Shown here one piece after another: positions 6,019-7,159 of a stretch of DNA of 7,159 bases. This stretch comes from an uncultured Collinsella sp. GTDB taxonomy: Bacteria > Actinomycetota > Coriobacteriia > Coriobacteriales > Coriobacteriaceae. The stretch covers positions 1 through 7,159 of the forward strand of contig UROR01000104.1 of NCBI GenBank assembly GCA_900549535.1. Reading direction: 5' to 3'. Both the position numbers and the translations under genes were made by a program. The number at the start of each line of letters is the position of its first letter. Positions within the stretch are counted from its first letter, which is position 1. The notes beneath the pieces are model-generated. The model was not told the origin of the DNA. It did not search any database and saw only the letters and a list, made by a program, of their open reading frames with translations.

Positions 6019-6645
6019 ATGAGAGCCTCAAAAAAAATTACTGCAGTGTTATCATCTTTCATCCTCTCTATTCTTCCATTTCTGATTCTATGGGCGGCTT
6101 GGTCAGTCCTCCCTGATACAATTCCCGCTCATTGGAGTGGGGGTGTGGTTGATCGATGGGGTAATAAGCTTGAATTGCTGGTTGTTCCGCTGTTTTCTCT
6201 GATTGGTTCTATTGCAATTTCTGTGTACCTTATTGTTTCCACGCGGCGAAGAGAGTTCGCGGATTTCACTGTTCGAATGCGACGGGACTTTGTTGCGTGC
6301 TATATTTCTAGTCTTCTTTTATCGACAACCTGCTCAGTGATAATTGCCGTTTGGGTTCAGTTGATTCTTACGCAAAACACTGCGGTTGATGGGGGGCTTG
6401 GACTATCGATCCTGTATTCCCTTCCCGGGCTATATGTGATCTTGTGCGCTTTGCCGCCTTTTTATGCGAGCGGCGAGAGCAAAAAGGCAGAGCGCCTGAT
6501 AACAGTTCTTATTGGCGGCGCGGAGATTGTTCTTTGTGGAATAGTGCTTGAAGGTCCGGCTGCCTCTTATGCGATGATTGGACTGATGATTCTGTTCTGT
6601 GCGTTTGAGATTGTGTCACAGGTAAGGGATAGCCGGTCCTTATGA
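6019..6645 (+). CDS. DUF1648 (SdpI-like) six-helix membrane protein, candidate immunity protein
   Basis: The 208-residue integral membrane protein has about six hydrophobic segments (residues ~9-29, 52-74, 91-117, 128-148, 159-177, 182-200). Between helices 1 and 2 it carries the DUF1648 signature LPDTIPAHWSGGVVDRWGNK at 31-50. Bacillus SdpI, the signal-transducing immunity protein against the SdpC toxin, has the same domain, a similar length and six helices. The GIRTPWTL-type motif of the second SdpI half is not visible, so homology may be limited to the DUF1648 part. The ATG at 6019 is chosen because AAGGAG (6002-6007) lies eleven bases upstream; the GTG at 5992 has no such site. It is transcribed divergently from the precursor operon, which fits protection of the producer, but other DUF1648 proteins have unknown roles. 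Confidence 0.8.
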   Translation: MRASKKITAVLSSFILSILPFLILWAAWSVLPDTIPAHWSGGVVDRWGNKLELLVVPLFSLIGSIAISVYLIVSTRRREFADFTVRMRRDFVACYISSLLLSTTCSVIIAVWVQLILTQNTAVDGGLGLSILYSLPGLYVILCALPPFYASGESKKAERLITVLIGGAEIVLCGIVLEGPAASYAMIGLMILFCAFEIVSQVRDSRSL

Positions 6646-7036
6646 GTTGAATTACGCGCGTGCGGATATAAAGGGTGGCATGTTAAATTTGTTGAAAACT
6701 CTGACATGCGCTGCCGACTTCATTAAAATCGATTGCCAATCAAGTCTTCCTATATATGCGAGCCCTGAGAAGCTGCGCTGTGAACCTGAGACCGCTATCG
6801 ATCGGCCCGGTGCACCGGGCCGCTGTCCTCGAGCCGGCATCAGCTTGCCGTTCTCAAAACGTATGCCGTCCGGTACGACCAACAGCCGAGTCTTGCGCCC
6901 AGTGCGAGCAGCGCCAGAACCCCGTGCCGGAACCCACGCAGCCGATGGCAGGGGAATTCAGCCGCGGCCATCGAGGAGCCGACCCAGGGACGGCGCCCCC
7001 AGTCCTCGAAAGATTTCCACCGCCCCCTACAGGCCT
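6646..7036. other. No intact gene; composition shift and degraded G+C-rich sequence at the right island edge
   Basis: Up to about 6780 the base composition matches the island, and no gene with a convincing start or ribosome binding site is seen. From about 6790 the DNA is strongly G+C-rich. On the - strand, about 6955-6790, one frame contains GRKTRLLVVPDGIRFENGKL, which looks coding. It is bounded upstream by a stop, has only a TTG as start and runs into island sequence without a stop at the palindrome. It may be a fragment of a lost gene, which I cannot identify. Other open frames in the same stretch are Arg/Pro-rich and look like shadows of high G+C. Confidence 0.4.
6803..6822. repeat. Perfect 20-base palindrome
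   Basis: CGGCCCGGTG directly followed by CACCGGGCCG is a perfect G+C-rich palindrome. As RNA it can form an eight-base-pair stem with a TGCA loop. It lies 157 bases past the DUF1648 stop, close to the composition change. No U-run follows on either strand, so it may be a weak terminator, a protein-binding site or a recombination scar. Confidence 0.5.
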
Positions 7037-7063
7037 GGATTGATTTAACAGTTGATTTAATCC
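7037..7063. promoter_or_regulatory. 27-base imperfect palindrome made of two TTGATTTAA repeats, operator-like
   Basis: TTGATTTAA occurs at 7040-7048 and again at 7052-7060, a 12-base spacing of roughly one helical turn. The whole stretch is also an imperfect dyad centred on 7050: GGATT at 7037-7041 matches AATCC at 7059-7063, and AAC/GTT flank the centre. It precedes a TTGACA box by 27 bases, which suits a regulator site for a gene beyond the window. Confidence 0.35.
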
Positions 7064-7089
7064 GGCTGAACAAGCCGAGCATGGGCCGG

Positions 7090-7119
7090 TTGACAAAATG
7101 TAAGGTAAAAAAGCAGATA
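7090..7119 (+). promoter_or_regulatory. Possible promoter reading out of the window's right end
   Basis: TTGACA at 7090-7095 is a perfect -35 box. CAGATA at 7114-7119 (18-base spacing) is only a fair -10 box. No start codon with an open frame follows before the window ends, so any gene begins outside. A PPDK gene would be a sensible guess given the PDRP gene upstream, but nothing here shows it. Confidence 0.3.
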
Positions 7120-7159
7120 CGACCGTACGCCGGTGCGGGGTTCGGGTGATGTGATAGAA

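Noticed and set aside
6647..7048. 133-codon + strand frame after the DUF1648 gene
   Set aside because: It starts with TTG without a ribosome binding site, changes composition halfway and ends in Arg/Pro-rich low complexity, as expected for a chance frame across a junction.
6840..7096. Overlapping - strand frames of about 80 codons in the right G+C-rich stretch
   Set aside because: They overlap each other in different frames, have no good start site and show no motif that I recognise. High G+C alone explains the open frames.

Overview
The window looks like a piece of a high-G+C Gram-positive gut actinobacterium, most likely Coriobacteriia and perhaps Collinsella. This rests on the strongly G/C-ending codons of the first two genes and on glyS lying next to a PPDK regulatory protein gene. 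It is an inference from gene content and codon use, not a database match.

Bases 2-2267 are housekeeping DNA on the + strand: the 3' two thirds of glyS (glycyl-tRNA synthetase beta chain), then a complete gene for the bifunctional kinase/phosphorylase that controls pyruvate, phosphate dikinase (PPDK). Bases about 2285-2490 are G+C-rich non-genic debris. At about 2490 the composition drops sharply, and an A+T-richer accessory island runs to about 6780. G+C-rich debris then follows, and the last 120 bases look like an upstream regulatory region for a gene outside the window.

The island appears to be an undescribed ribosomally made, post-translationally modified peptide (RiPP) locus. On the - strand three genes overlap tightly: a 241-residue precursor-like protein (5820-5095), a radical SAM protein with SPASM-like extra cysteines (5098-4019, ATGA overlap), and a class I SAM methyltransferase of the NPPx (PrmC-like) type (4026-2884, 8-base overlap). 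The precursor has no cysteine and carries six consecutive six-residue repeats with Asn at every sixth position (N106, 112, 118, 124, 130, 136) and a second Asn ladder at 110, 116, 122, 128. This NX5N spacing is the hallmark of polytheonamide/aeronamide-type proteusin cores, where a radical SAM epimerase and an Asn side-chain N-methyltransferase build a beta-helix of about six residues per turn. The two enzyme types encoded here are the two such a core would need. Unlike those systems, the repeat is internal and is followed by about 100 more residues.

Downstream of the methyltransferase there is a terminator-like hairpin and then about 42 codons that look like the first transmembrane helix of an ABC exporter. 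That gene is cut off exactly where the composition changes, so the export function seems to be lost here. Divergent from the precursor is a 208-residue, six-helix DUF1648 (SdpI-like) membrane protein, a reasonable candidate for self-immunity. The divergent intergenic region holds small dyads that could be operators.
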